This document shows positions 20,936 through 33,317 of a stretch of 64,000 nt of DNA, one piece after another; the first letter of the stretch is position 1; every line of letters begins with the position of its first letter. This stretch comes from Lineus longissimus (lineage: Eukaryota > Nemertea > Pilidiophora > Heteronemertea > Lineidae): NCBI RefSeq assembly GCF_910592395.1, contig NC_088315.1:15671808-15735807 (forward strand). Direction: 5' to 3'. The translations under genes were made by a program, and so were the position numbers. The notes beneath the pieces are model-generated. The model worked only from the letters and a program-made list of their open reading frames with translations, was not told where the DNA came from and did not search any database.

Positions 20936-22366
20936 TGCATTCACCCTGAGATGATTGCTCAATTTTACAATTATTTGGTCGGCTACAAACGATTTTGGTC
21001 ATGATGCAACAGTGCTGACACGTCGTGCCCGAATAGATGGGTCATAGGTCAAACATGCTACGTCACTCCTAGATTGTGGCGGTGACGAGTGATATGACGT
21101 ACACGAGTATCCAGGGTCTAGTGGTGCAGCCATTTTGAATGCTAATCAAGTAGACCCCGGATGTAGAGGTTGCAATTTAACTATAAAATGGCTTAGAAGT
21201 TTAATACAGGTGCGTGACCAGCACAGTATAGATCCATGGCTCCAGGAAGCGCCTTACTAGTGCATCGTTCCACATGGAAAAGATCGACACATGAAGAGAT
21301 AACTCGGGTCAAATCGGAGTAGACATCGTGAAAGCGTGTTACTTCAGTCATTTTGAATTGTTACTATTTTTGTGCAGTTTGTTGAAGGAAACTACTCATG
21401 TGGAATAGGAGGTGACTGGGCAGCCGACAGCTGCGTAATACTGACTTTTATAATACCAATGGTCCTTGAAGTCAAAAGTGTGTCGGTTCTGTAGAAAAAC
21501 GATGCTGCTATGCGAGCTGTCCACAAATTATGAGGCCAATGCTATGTATGTATGAAGTTTCGAGGTGTTGGTAACCCTGAGTTGGCCTCTCATCTCCAAA
21601 AAAGCAGTGTCTATTTTGCATGGCAGGTATCTATACTACAGTATATCCTATCAGCTACATGGGCGCTTTAATGGTATGGGCTATACTATTGAGTGTGAAC
21701 GAGTCAATTAGCGATTCCACTGGCCTTTTCGTTGATTGATAGCTCCCAGTCTACGAGTATAGCATTTACTTAAACGATTCGCACATTTCCAAATAGCAGG
21801 GTATGTCCCATTTTAGGATTAACTGTCACCCTAATGGGCCTTTTGCGTCAAAGGAAACCGACGACCCGTGAATAGCAAATCATGGAATATAAAAAATCAT
21901 TTACCTATTGTCATTATACTGAAGAAATGAATAAAATAAGGCGATGGTGATCCTGGTTTGAGAAGCTGTCTTTGAACATGTTCAGCTGATTGTGGCGAAG
22001 GAGGACTGTAATAATATGTATCAGGAGGTCAATCTCGTTGATTAATATTTCTCTTGAATTCAGAAATATATATGTATAGCATATATATCTTCAGCAAATG
22101 AAACTATCCATCTGAAACGTTGCATCAATAAGTCGATACATGCAGCTCTGGTTTCACACTAAATGTCAAAGGTTACATTTTCTGTGCCCCCCCCCCCCCC
22201 GGACGGCTTTTATACAAATATCAGCGCATTCCATGCCCTTACTTTTTTATTAGTTCATTGAAAAATGCGTGGTAACAAACCTGAGATACATGTACATGAA
22301 TACTAGTGGCCGTGTAACATCAGTGACTGGTTTCCCATATTTCAAATATTTTTATATTTCATACAG
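20936..22366. other. Spacer upstream of gene 2 (U2)
   Basis: Close match to 55337-56772. It includes a C run at 22190 whose length differs between copies. No supported gene; a promoter for the LamG/PAN gene could lie here but no core element could be picked out. Confidence 0.45.
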
Positions 22367-22546
22367 CCTTACGCCATTGAAAAGTCAAGGATTCTTGGAC
22401 TTTCTACATTATTGTCAGCAGAGTTCTGTGAAGCGACCACCTCAATATCCAACAACAACGAGCAATGTCAGACCTCTGTGCCGGATATCTGCTCGTTATA
22501 CTACTCCTTTAGATGGTGTTATCCGCTGGCGGATTCTTACCAGACG
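22367..22546 (+). CDS. Cys-rich exon, gene 2 (U2)
   Basis: A 180-nt exon between TTTCATACAG and GTAGGG, phase 0 at both ends. The frame giving AEFCEATTSISNNNEQCQTS, then PDICSLYYSFRWCYPL, is favoured because most U2/U3 base differences (for example GCC/GCT, ATA/ATC, ACC/ACG, TTT/TTC, CCG/CCA) are silent in it but not in the others. Four Cys suggest an extracellular disulfide-bonded segment. No named domain was recognised. Without a downstream frame-compatible exon its joining to the 43-nt exon is unproven. Confidence 0.5.
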
Positions 22547-23470
22547 GTAGGGTGTCTCACAATCGCTAGGATAAGCACAATTCCAACTCCCACTCTAACG
22601 GAAACGTGGCCACCTGTGTACACTTGTGATTTAAATTATTTGATGGACACTAGCATTGATGAAACACTGTCAAATGCGAGGAAGGATCTGGCGTCTTAAA
22701 TCGATTGCGCGCTTAAACCGCAAATATCGAAGTCGTATTCCTATTCGTGCCGATTTCTTACGAATAGGAATACGACTTCAATATTCAAGATAAAAGAACA
22801 AAATAGATTAAAGATGCCGATTCATTCCCTCCTATACTGCTAAAACTGCAATTGGAATTGGGCATTGGGGAAACTAACTCTGGGATCGAGGGAAGAACAT
22901 CGACACGAGATACTTCATACTTTTCATTTATTCGAATGCTGAGTCCATAACAACGCATACTTGCACTCCTGGCGGAGATATATCTGGAACTCTAAACTCT
23001 CGGAAACTTGTAGCACTCCCGCTGCCAAGGGAAAGACAGTTTATATCCAGGAACCAACCTACGAGGAGACAGGGAATGAACTGCAATGTACCACTGCAGC
23101 ACGAATACCTCACCAATCATAAGGCCAGCAGCGTACTGCAATGCGCCGGACAATGCCGCAGTCAGATCAAACCCTCTCACCCGTGCTTATTTCGGTCCGG
23201 CATAGAGCCTACCTGTCCCTTTACAGGAATAATGCAAAGTTAAATACATTCAAATACAATACGATCACAGAAGTAGATGTTTATATTTTGAATACTAGTA
23301 TGAGCTGGACTGTACATTGTATAACTGATCTCATTCGGACAGCCTACATCAAACCCTAACCGAACATTCCTCTGGAACCTTGGACACATGTAACTCGTGC
23401 AACATAGAAGCTGTGACGCATAGAACCATGGATGACCCCGAACACGTTTAAGCCACCATGTAGCCTATTA
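22547..23470. other. Intron (U2) up to the 4.2 kb element
   Basis: The reading frame of the Cys-rich exon stays open to a stop near 22700, so an unspliced end is possible. Holds a long perfect hairpin (separate entry). No other gene is supported. Confidence 0.4.
22729..22779. repeat. Perfect 20-bp hairpin with 11-nt loop
   Basis: GAAGTCGTATTCCTATTCGT (22729-22748) is followed after 11 bases by its exact complement (22760-22779). The stem extends by several more pairs with one mismatch. It may be a tiny MITE relic or a structured RNA; neither is shown. Confidence 0.8.
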
Positions 23471-24181
23471 AGTGTCAGTCCATGATACCACCATGCAGGA
23501 TCATGCAAATGGTGGCAAGGTGGGGGGTCAACAGATCTAGTTGTAATTTCTACCACAGACCTGTCCTAGGGTACTATGAAGGCTGGTGGATTGGTTTCGA
23601 AAATAACCCCACAGTTTTGGGGTACGGCTGTTAACCATTTCCTACTCATTTTCCTTTTAAAAAAACATGCATTATCCCTCAAAATAGGCTAAGTCTTTTG
23701 TCAATTTTCGTGCATCAAACAGAATTATCACTAAACACCGCCTATTGAAATTGAAAGTACATGATCTGAGCTACCTTTTCATGCCTTTTGTTTTGCCCCA
23801 GGTACATTTTAATGACAGGTACAGTACGTCCCAAAAACAATGCAATCTCAAATTTCAGTAAAAAGGCAATTTTAACTCTCCTTTAGCTCCAACACTGCAG
23901 TTTTTTAGGTGATGCCACTTCCAGGTAAGGAAGTCAGAATGCTGTTTTTTAATTTGCAAAAGAAAAAAATCCGGCCGCCCTTACGGTTTTCCGGTGAGGG
24001 GGTCGAGTCGCGCCCTTCTCACTGGTGCCCATTTTTTGCCCATTCCCTCAGAAAACTGACGAAATACACATGCTTTCCAAATAAAATTACATTTTTAGAT
24101 GTTAGTGAACCCCCTCCCTTGCCCCTCCCACACACTCCCTCAAACAACCTAGAGGCCTTTATTAGCCCTGTGGAGGCTTAG

Positions 24182-25434
24182 CGGTCTTGGCGGAAACGAT
24201 CACCAGCAACGGCAACAACAACAACAGTTACAGTTACAATGCATTGTGTACATGCACGTGTACATTGTGTGATAGTCAATTGAAAATGGAACCTGAAAAA
24301 TCACAGTTGAAATGTGGATTTGCTGTCATATCCAAGGATATCGAGTGTGGTACTGACGCTTCATACCCCAATGACAAGAGTGTGATCCCCTTGAAACAAT
24401 GTAAGAAGGACGTGCACTCCCATTTGATGCGTTGGATGTCCTCCAGGAAAGCCAGTCAAGTCAAAAGTGAATGGGAGCTCATAGCACTTCGTGCTGGCGT
24501 GTTTGATATGAGTTCTCCAGTTCTGGACACCACAATATGCCCGAACCACCGATACAAGTTGAGTTTATCATGGAATCAGCAAAGGAGATGTCAGCACCCA
24601 CTTCATCAACCCTCTAAAACAAGTCGGAAGCCCAGAAAAGATGGTGGTTCAGTTCATCGAGCGATGTCTCGGGAAATATACATCAAGTGGGGAGTTTTTG
24701 TCCCAGTTGGCTCAGGTAAGGGATCAGTCTCAAAATCACTGAAGTAGAAAAGAAGCAGTAGGCCTGTAATGATACCCACTCTGACTAAACCTAACTTTGG
24801 TGCAAAACCAACTGAGTGATAACGATTTACCACTTCACTTGTGTTCTTCCTAGAAAGTTGATTGGAGCCTTGGCTTGGTGATCAGGAAGTCCCAGTTATG
24901 ATTCCCTGCCAGTGCCACTGGAGGTGATGCTTCACTGCCGTACAAAATCAGCATGGCCGGTCGCATTATCAAAACAAGTCTATCATCATCATCATGTCCT
25001 CACACTATTATATTGCACATCATATTATCATTACCCCCATAATCTGGTGCCTTTTCAGCTCTGTGTAAAGGATGTGAGGCTAAACATCGAGTACCTGTGG
25101 CAAATGTAGAACGAGAAGTAGAACCAGCACCCATGGATACAGAGGTGAGTTGAATGAAAAAAAAGGGGAGAAGATTCGGGGCAAGCCAAAGTGAATATTG
25201 GTTAATTCTGCCTGCAGCGACTGACTTGCATGTAAGAAGGTCACTGATGAGAGAGGAGGGACTAAGCTGAAAACCTTGATGCCATTCTGGCTCCCATCTC
25301 CTTGGCAATGAGGGATTCTAAGCCAAACCTGATTCTCCATCAATATCTTTTTTCAGTCCGCTGTTGCCTCTTCCTCTGTTCAACCAGCCGACGCCTTAGA
25401 AAACCCAGCAGACGGGACAGAAGGGCAAATTTAA
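24182..25434 (+). CDS. Three-exon Cys/His-rich protein inside the 4.2 kb element
   Basis: Exons 24182-24715, 25059-25144 and 25357-25434 are joined by GTAAGG/TTTTCAG and GTGAGT/TTTTTCAG sites with matching phases. The product is about 230 residues and ends at TAA. Motifs in order: a Cys-rich patch (ALCTCTCTLC), a central CPNHRYKLSLSW with CQHPLH that looks like a Cys2His2-type zinc site, and across the first splice VPVGSALCKGCEAKH, which adds two Cys. A possible tiny first exon (23912-23924, ATG to CAG/GTAAGG) would supply MPLP in phase; otherwise the first ATG in frame is 24286. The function is unknown. Intact phasing argues the gene is or was recently expressed. Confidence 0.6.
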
Positions 25435-27696
25435 TGGGTAATGTTGTTGCAACAGTATCATAAGGACTGCTGGTCAAGCACTCTTGAGCTGGGAGAGAGA
25501 AATGATAAGAGGGTGGAGACAGATTTTCGGAAATGTTGGTCTTTGAGTCATGACTGGGCAGAATTAGCCCAGTGAAAGTTGTCAGCTACACATCAAGAAT
25601 TCTTGATTAAGAATGAAAGGGTACGACTTTATTGGATGTACATTCATCAGGCTTGACCTGAGATTTTCCACGCCATTGATTGCAAATGCATTGTTCGCAT
25701 TCTGCAATACATCTCTCTTTTTCTAAAAAAAATACATGGTGAATTTCCTAAAACTGTTACACACTCGGTGTTTTGTCTCCCTTGACTAACATAACCTGCA
25801 ATATGAAGGACATCCATATTTGATGTTCTAGTATATCTAGCGGATGGTTCATCAGGTAAAATGCGGGGCTTGGTTAAAAAATGATTTTATAGCGATATCT
25901 TGGGATAAATTTGAACTTTGGCTTTCAGTAAACAATTGTAAATGCCAAGATAGATTTTTAATGTCAGTATACTTAGTATCGCTAATGTCAGTTTTGAACA
26001 ACCAAGCCTGCTACTGGAAAGTGGGACTCTCTCCTGATACTATCCTGCACTTGCGCCTGACATGTAGTACCGTAAATGAGGTCTTACTAGTATTGGTCCC
26101 TCCCTAGTAGTGGTTAGTAGTGGTTTTGCTATTGTCTGCAAAATAGCCTTTTTTCTATGTATCATTATATTAGCTTGTAAATAAATCACCCATTTGTAAA
26201 AAAAAAGTGTCCCTGCTTCTTAGGTGGCAGCACTGTCCTCTGCAGACAGGTACAAGTGTAGCATGTGGAAAGTTGTGATCTCTCCTAAGGGACTGGACAG
26301 TACCGTAACTCAGTTCATGAAAAACTTCTCCATTCCAGTACATGTATATGTACAATTTAGCCAATGCTAGAGCAACTCCAGGAGAACATTTCACCGCCAA
26401 CCAAGGAGCTAAAAACTTCTAATAGCAGTACTCTGACGGTGCAGCCAACTGCAGGGTTGTCCTCATCAAACAGTAATTACAGTAGGAACTGCACCTTTGG
26501 TCAATTGGCTCCTTAGCAATGGAAGGTGTTACTAGTATGTGAAATGAGCACTTCTGCAAGGTTCTTAGGAACAGGATGATCCCTGCATGGGTTGATAAAG
26601 ATGTATTAGTAGGTCATACCACATGCCCTTCAGGTGCCTTAGCCATGGGGGGGGGGGGGGGTCCAACCCTTACAACATGCTCTGGCAGCATGACACAGGC
26701 TAATGAATGGGTCAACATTAGCATCCTCACCAACAGGGGGGTTTCTTAAGGTTTTCGGACTGTAAGAAGGCCTACATGTAGCTTATTCAATTACGTTGCC
26801 ATCAGGTAGGCCAAGGCCGAAATGTTATTTGAAATTCAAATCAGCATTTCAGGACCTATGGGGCCCAATTCCCCAAAGGGCTTTCATCAAGGGCAAATTT
26901 GTAGTGATGAGCTTGTTCTTTTTTTGGGGGAAAAATGCAAGTGGAGTTATTTACCGGTAGGCCTACTTAAATAAGTTAAAATAGGTTAGTAGGCCTAGGC
27001 ATGGGGGGGGGGGGGGGGGGGTCATGGTGGTTGACAGTAACTACTAATCCTCATGGCCAGCACCAAGCATAAATTATGTGTTCATTATGCATTTATTTTA
27101 TAATTCATCAAGTGTACACAAGGTGGCAGCACTAGCCAATGAGTGTCAATTTGGTGGAAAATAGCACTTTTTCCTTGGTTTATCCTGGGAAAACAGTAAA
27201 AGCGGCCGGAAATTTTATTTCTGATTTTGAAAGTAGGTATCATTACCTTTATCATGTGCAAGCCACAGCATTCAAAGACCTGCAGTGTTGGAGATATGAG
27301 CGTCGATAGAGAGCTCTTCCTAAGCACTGCCCCTAGGTATGCATAATTACTAGGCCTAGCACGACCAAAGTATGAAGTGTTACTCAATGACCTGTTGCAG
27401 AATGGAAGATCTCATCAAATACTTCCATCATACAAAGGGGGAAAATCCAGCTATTTTTTTTAGTCTCTGCAGGAGTGCCCAATATTGACCCAAAAATACA
27501 CAAAAAATAGGGGGGAAAAAGCTAAAACAAGCCCCCTAACTAGGCCTGCCCCTAACTCGGTTGCTAGTGATTTTTGAGAGTCATCAATTGCTGTGTAATG
27601 ATGTCTTAGTGGAAGGATCTTGCATACCTAATCTCGTTAAAAACGGTTGACCCCCACCTTGCCACCCTCTGCATGGTGGTATCATGGACTGACACT
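25435..27696. other. Non-coding right half of the 4.2 kb element
   Basis: No supported ORF; 25844-26107 is open but has no recognised motif. Contains T-rich and G-rich runs (26648-26660, 27003-27020) and the right inverted repeat. Confidence 0.5.
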
Positions 27697-27741
27697 TAAT
27701 GTGTCTGAGAATTTTGCTATACCTTTTGTACTATTTTACAG

Positions 27742-27784
27742 CAATTCTGTCCGTGAAGTTGAACGACGACGATCCATATGTCAG
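27742..27784 (+). CDS. Candidate 43-nt exon, gene 2 (U2)
   Basis: Same length and borders (TTTTACAG, GTACTG) as in U1 and U3. In the LamG phase it reads ILSVKLNDDDPYVR, with three residue differences from U1/U3. Preservation of length in the older copy supports a real exon. Confidence 0.4.
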
Positions 27785-28764
27785 GTACTGAACCTGACCG
27801 GTCAGTTCCCCGGGCCTGTCGCAAGTGTGGATGGGGCGGCCATGGCGTATTGTGATGGTGTCGTGGAAAACATAACAGGAAATTTGATCACTACAACTGA
27901 ATTTCACCGGGCAAAACACCGGGTACACAAGCGGGTTTTTTAAACTGACGACGGCAAAAAGGCATGTGAACATTGACAACATTTTAGCAAGCTTTACAAT
28001 ATTCCTGGATGCAACACCATGTTGGCAAAATGTTGCATTGTGTGTAATTGAAAATACATTTTACAACATGTTGTTACATGTAAAAAGTTGTAAAAAGGTT
28101 GCAAATTAGATGCGAAACAATTCTTTGTTGCATGCTGCAAAAATGTTGTAAATTCTTCAGCCACCAGAAACCGGACAGTGGTCATGTCACTTTGACAAAA
28201 GAACATCACAATGCAACCCTACAATTTGACACAAAATAGGACCAAAAGGCTTACATATGCATCCGAGTGCTGCCCTTCATTTGTGGACACAGCCTTCACT
28301 CTTCAAGGAAAGAGGAAGTTCTAGTATCAAAGAGGGTTTATCGCTCAGCCGCAACTGGTTCAACAGGCTGTGATACGCCCCATGATCCTGGGCCACTCTC
28401 TATGCAATTTTTGACGACGTCACTTCCGCCTGTAAACGCCACATTAATAAAATATTTTTCATCATCGCGTTTAGATTCTTTAATTGAAATTGAATAGGAA
28501 AGTTATCTAAGCAATTACTTAGTCTTGTATCAAGCAATCCCATCCTAATTTAATTTTCCGAGAAAATCTGTTTTTTGTCTCGGGGCTTAAACACTCGTAC
28601 TGGGTAGGATGTCGAAAGGGCCACAGGGCTAATAGCGAATGTTGATCAGCCTTTTAAGGGATGTTTAAAATTTCAAGTTTGTCTCAGTCATTATTTGGCC
28701 GACTTGCACATGTAAACCTATACTCGCTGACACTTTCGCCTGATCGTTTGCATCTTTCATTTAG

Positions 28765-29288
28765 ACTTTATTGGAAAGTGTCCATCAAGGAATCGTTCAT
28801 ATTTGGCAGAGTTCTTAGTTTTGATCATCACAAGGGATGTGCGAGGGTGCCCCAAGTCGATATATTGGCGACTGGTGAATTCTCAGTCGCCGTATTCATC
28901 GTATTGAGACAGGACATCTTGCCTCCGTTCCTTAAATTCGAAGCAGATAATTATCAAGTCCTGCTCCAGCCCCACGGCTTTACGTTGCGTCTTATATTTT
29001 GCCATAAATCCGATAGACGGGTTACCGTTTCTTCGCACTATATAACAACCGGCAATAACGAGAATCGGTCATTGGCAGTTTTTGTTGGGTGTTTAAAAAA
29101 CAAGCCAAAAGCAGCTTCGATTTATATTGATGGCAAAAAGGTCAGAGTTCGAGAAATTCACATGAACGGTAATCCTAAAAAGAATGGTGTCGAAATTGGA
29201 TGCGATAGATTCCTTGGATTGATCTCGGAAGTTGTGGTCTTTCCTGTGGTACTAACCAGCCTCGCCGTCATGGAAATATATCAGAAAT
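28765..29288 (+). CDS. LamG-like jellyroll exon, gene 2 (U2)
   Basis: Open throughout, with the same acceptor and GTGAGT donor as U1 and U3. It is six bases (two codons) shorter, so the phase is kept. The fold-defining segments are conserved (GEFSVAVFIVL, SIYIDGKKVRVREI, GLISEVVVFPVVLTS). Variation is spread widely but includes the same loop as in U1 versus U3 (KKVRVREIHMNGNPKKN here). Its natural partner PAN exon at 31825 is broken, so the product would be truncated or altered. Confidence 0.68.
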
Positions 29289-29849
29289 GTGAGTCAACCT
29301 CTTTGAAAAATGAAGTTTTGTCGAAAATAATGTTTCCGCATGTAATCATGAGTTTTCTTGTCGTTCGCGATCCCTTTCCGTATCCCTCTCTGAAACCACC
29401 TATCCTCTTTGTCGAGGATCAACACATCCGTGGTGTCCAAAGGATGTCACGGACATTTTCAGGTGAGAGTAGACAGCCAAAACGTATCCACTGGTTCTTG
29501 CTCATCTCTGCTGGCACATACGAGAGGTTTGTCTTTATGGTCCACTACCTTCTGTCTCAGCGTATTGCCTGGTTTGAACGTCATTGGAAATCCTGCAGCC
29601 GAGGAAATCCTTTTAGGTTTAATTTCTCCGACAGACTTAGTATGTCGGGGATTGATTCTCGTTCTCTTTGCTGGTGCGTTTGGTATGGCGCCTTCTTCGT
29701 TCTTACCACTGAGTGCTTTCTGAAAGCCAACCTATCGTAACCGCACTTGCCTAAGACAGAACGCAGGGATCCTGTTCGCTTTCCTAGTCCTAAACTTGGT
29801 CGTTCGGCTCGAAAAGAATAGTGCGAATCACCCCAAGATTGTGTTTTAG

Positions 29850-30090
29850 TGGGTGATGTGAATCAAACAGAAGTTACTGATCCGTGTGTGTGTCTGTTTT
29901 CAATAAACGGTAACCTTGAAAGAGCCATCCCCTAGAACATGCACTTTCTGTCTAAAGAAAGGGAATGCGCCGTTGTCAGATCATTTCAAGGTGAACTTTA
30001 GACAATCTCCAGTAAAGCTGAATCGAGTGAATAGATTGAATTTCATATTATTGTAAACCACCTGGATGACCGAAAGCATACACCAGTATT
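29850..30090 (-). pseudogene. Penelope-like reverse transcriptase fragment (U2)
   Basis: Minus-strand reading gives FTGDCLKFTLK and GDGSFKVTVY before stops; it is the single-copy counterpart of the tandem pair in U1. Non-functional. Confidence 0.55.
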
Positions 30091-31824
30091 TCGATCATTC
30101 TCAGTGAAGCCCTTTCTGAGGAAATCTCGTTGTGCCCACAGAAGGCATGATCGAAACATCAAACATCTGCTGTACAATGAATATCTTATTTTGCATTAAT
30201 TTATCCAACCCCATGCATGACCAAATGTAATCTAAGCATTCCGATTTTGCTCAATCGGCTGATAACATTGTGCGTACTTGAAAATTAATTCTGTGAAGGT
30301 GAATAAGTGCCAAATCATATCATTGCAAAGCGTTATGGCAAAGGATAGAATGTCCATAGAACAACGGATTCTATGATGCGATATCAATCCCTCCCCCCCC
30401 CCCACCCCTCTACGCGTAATGACGGTCTTGATCTCTATAGAACATACTCCATCATCCGTCTGAATACTATAGGGCTTGACATTTTTCCAGGAGGATTTTT
30501 TCCACTGCTTCACCGGTGCTCATTCTTCAAAGAAATTGTTTGACCCTGAAATGAACGCAAACACGACAAATCTCGTGCATAACTTAGTCTTAAGTAACGG
30601 TTAAGTCTTGGCATGATGGAACTACTGTAGAAATTGCAATACGTGACCGCCACTGAAAATCAGAAGAAGCTTAGATTTTTATCTAAACATAGTCAGGCAG
30701 CTCCCCGTCCAAACCATTGGATGAATAGGTCTTGTCATCAATTTCATTAGAGGGTGGGTTATGTTATTACCCGAATGACTTGACCGGCCCACCTTGACCT
30801 AACACCACAAGGCCCTTTCAAATAAGAAAATGTGGCCGTGAACATATATATTAATTAAAGAATCTTGCCCTTTTCTGGATTCGCGCAGCGGTAGCTTATT
30901 GCAATTTCTACAGCATTCTGGCCTCATGTGCACATCCTTAACCTCAGCCTATCCTATTTTCATCGCTATGCAAAAGGACACGAACTTCAATTTTTTCCAT
31001 CTCGATTTCCAGTCACTGGCAGAAAAGAAGGACTTTCGATAGGTATTGTGCCAATTTAGAATTTTTGACTAAAACATGCACATGATGATATACGGTGTGA
31101 AGGATTAATCAGGTTAGCTTCTTGAAGTGTGGTTGTTCAAGATCGGTCAGAAAAAACAGACTCTTTTAATTTTCGCTATAACCTCTGCAAATATAAATAT
31201 TTTGCCCTAGATTTCTCTGGCAGGGGTGGGATACCGGCACCGCCATAGCTTTGAAATGAAAACAGTTTTTATTAGACAATCTGAATTCTCACAAACTTTG
31301 TATGCGACTCTTTTTTTCGGGAACAAAATGTATACGGCCGACCCCCAACTTTTCGCACCTCTATTTTTACAAATGTAGAAATATTACCGCGACGCAAAAC
31401 GTGGTAAGATCACTATTCCCACCTTCGGTGCTGTTCTTACTCTCATGCTAACCATTGCATATGTTTTGTTGTTGTTCAATTCTGGCGTTCATTGAATTTC
31501 CCCGTTTGCAAATATTTCAGTCATTATTGTCACTATAAGGTCCGGGAGCTGAGCGACTTTTATGTAACATACAAGCAACAAATGATTTGAATGTGTTGAG
31601 GGATAGAGTACGCCTACCTGACCATAGAAACCCAATTCTTAAGGCTTTCCAGTGGTGGCTGTAGGAGATAGAAGGGTTCGAATGTAATGGCGGTTACGTT
31701 GGCGCAGCCACAAGGCGTTGCATTTCATACCAAAAAGTTACCTCACTGCTGTCATACATGTACTTGTAACCAAAGACACTTTAATTTGGCTGTTCATGTT
31801 ACTTGTAACTTTATTCAATTTCAG

Positions 31825-32082
31825 ACAATATATTCTGTAAATAAAAACGGATGCCAGTTCAAACCGACGCAATATCAGTCAGATCAAGGATTACTGCACC
31901 GTTGACTGTGGTATTTGGAATTGGTTCTACATAATGACCAAGGCCAAGTGTCTATGAGTGCAGTATAAACCAGGTCGGCGTGTCTGTCAAGTCATCAGCA
32001 AGCTTTTAGCGTCAAAGACTCCGAGGCCGGGTGGTATTAATAACAAATCCCAAGTTAAATGCATCCCTCCTACGCTATATAC
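31825..32082 (+). pseudogene. Broken PAN/apple terminal exon (U3)
   Basis: Near-copy of 1027-1284 with the same TAA early in the exon (31842-31844), the same one-base deletion and a TGA at 31955-31957, followed by the Tc1 insertion. The lesions therefore predate the 30.8 kb duplication. It lies where gene 2 should end. Confidence 0.75.
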
Positions 32083-32887
32083 TACACTCATCAAAGAAAG
32101 TTAAGGACCACTTTTTATTTTTAACATATTTTTTTCACAGCACATATTAAGGACCAGAAAATGCCTAAATATGAATGTCCTGTATGACCTCCAAGACACA
32201 GTAATCAATTTCACATGTGGTTTGTTCCAGTTGTTGCATAACTTTTTTCTAAACTTGTCACAACCTTAAAATGGGTGTTTTGGTGTGTCAACTTTTTCAC
32301 AATTTTAGCCTAAATGTCTTGTCATCAATGTCAGCATGGTCAGTAGCGAGTATGGCCTCCCCCTGCTTCAATAACAGCCTGACACCGCTGTCTCATTGAG
32401 TTTATCAGACGATTAACATCCCTGACATTAATTGCATCCCATGCAGCCTCCAAGGCCACACCAAGCTGCTACAACCCATTTGGCTGCACCTCAAGCGCTC
32501 CAATACTCCTTCCCATCATGTCTCAGACATGTTCTATCGGATTCAAGTCCGGGGATTTCGCTGGCAAGTCCATACGCTCAATTCCACGATCCGCCAGGTA
32601 CTGTGTCACCACCCTCGCTGTGTGGGGACGGGCGTTGTCGTCCATAAAAATGAAATTTTCCCCAGCGTTTTCTGCAAACGGAACCACGAAAGGTTCCACC
32701 TGTAATTGCTCCCCCTGGGACCACATAGAGGCGAGTGCGTTGGCCGTAGCTGATTCCGCCCCACACCATGATGCTGCCTCCACCATAGCGGTCATGTTCA
32801 GCGATGCAGGCATCTGCAAATCTCTCTCCCTGTTGTCTCCAGACTCTAACACGTCCATCATTGCGGTCCAGGCTTAATCTGCTCTCA

Positions 32888-33317
32888 GAGACAAGACCAC
32901 AATTGATTTTCCAAGCCATTTCCAGTTATTTAAAATGCCTGCCATTAAAGAATGCGTGGAGCTGTGAAACTGAAATTCGGATATGATATACGGGTTAGTC
33001 TTGCGAGTAACTGGTGCGATGGAAATTGGTGATTGACCACGGAAATTTTTTTTAAAATTGACAAGTTTGACACAAGTGGACATTTTTACCCATTTCGGCC
33101 ATTTTCACTCCAAATTTGAACCACCCCCCTATGGCCAGGTTGTCAAAATTCAAAATTATTTTTTTACCAAACAATTTATTTATATCTGTAGACTTGCCAC
33201 AGCAAATATTTTTTCAATACCTCTCCAAATATGTACTTGAGAGTAAAAAACATGCACTCGTCTAATAGATAGGCCTGGACCCTCCAACCTATGAATATTC
33301 ATTAGTGGTCTTGTCTC
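32888..33317. repeat. Left 430-bp terminal direct repeat with own inverted ends
   Basis: Identical to 37081-37510 except one extra C in a C run and one fewer T in a T run. The first and last 13 bases are perfect inverted repeats, as in a stand-alone MITE. No coding potential. Confidence 0.97.

Larger units (their letters stand above)
23471..27696 (+). mobile_element. 4226-bp TA-flanked DNA element of unassigned family
   Basis: The ends are inverted repeats: 28 identical bases starting AGTGTCAGTCCATGATACCA, then a gap, then about 20 more matched bases. TA is duplicated (23469-23470, 27697-27698). U1 and U3 have uninterrupted sequence at the site (CCTATTAGGTGTCTGA near 8490 and 41140). It carries one multi-exon gene (24182-25434) and no recognisable transposase, so it may be mobilised by another element's enzyme or encode an unfamiliar one. 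Long G runs at 26648 and 27004 lie in the non-coding half. Confidence 0.85.
15191..30799. repeat. Tandem array unit U2
   Basis: Second unit. It begins with the same sequence as position 70 of U1 (the segment starting CCCTTTTCTGGATTCGCGCA) and is clearly diverged from U1 and U3 throughout. It carries a pogo element, an intact PAN exon, an intact Cys-rich exon, a 4.2 kb TA-flanked element, and a LamG exon that is two codons shorter than in U1 and U3. Its first 7.2 kb is nearly identical to U4. Confidence 0.88.

Noticed and set aside
24182-25434. Transposase of the 4.2 kb element
   Set aside because: At about 230 residues, with only Cys/His motifs, no DDE, tyrosine or rolling-circle signature is visible; left as unknown.
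29409-29723. Possible membrane segment exon downstream of the U2 LamG exon
   Set aside because: Frames are not maintained between U1, U2 and U3, and the LamG exon phase leads properly to the PAN exon instead.
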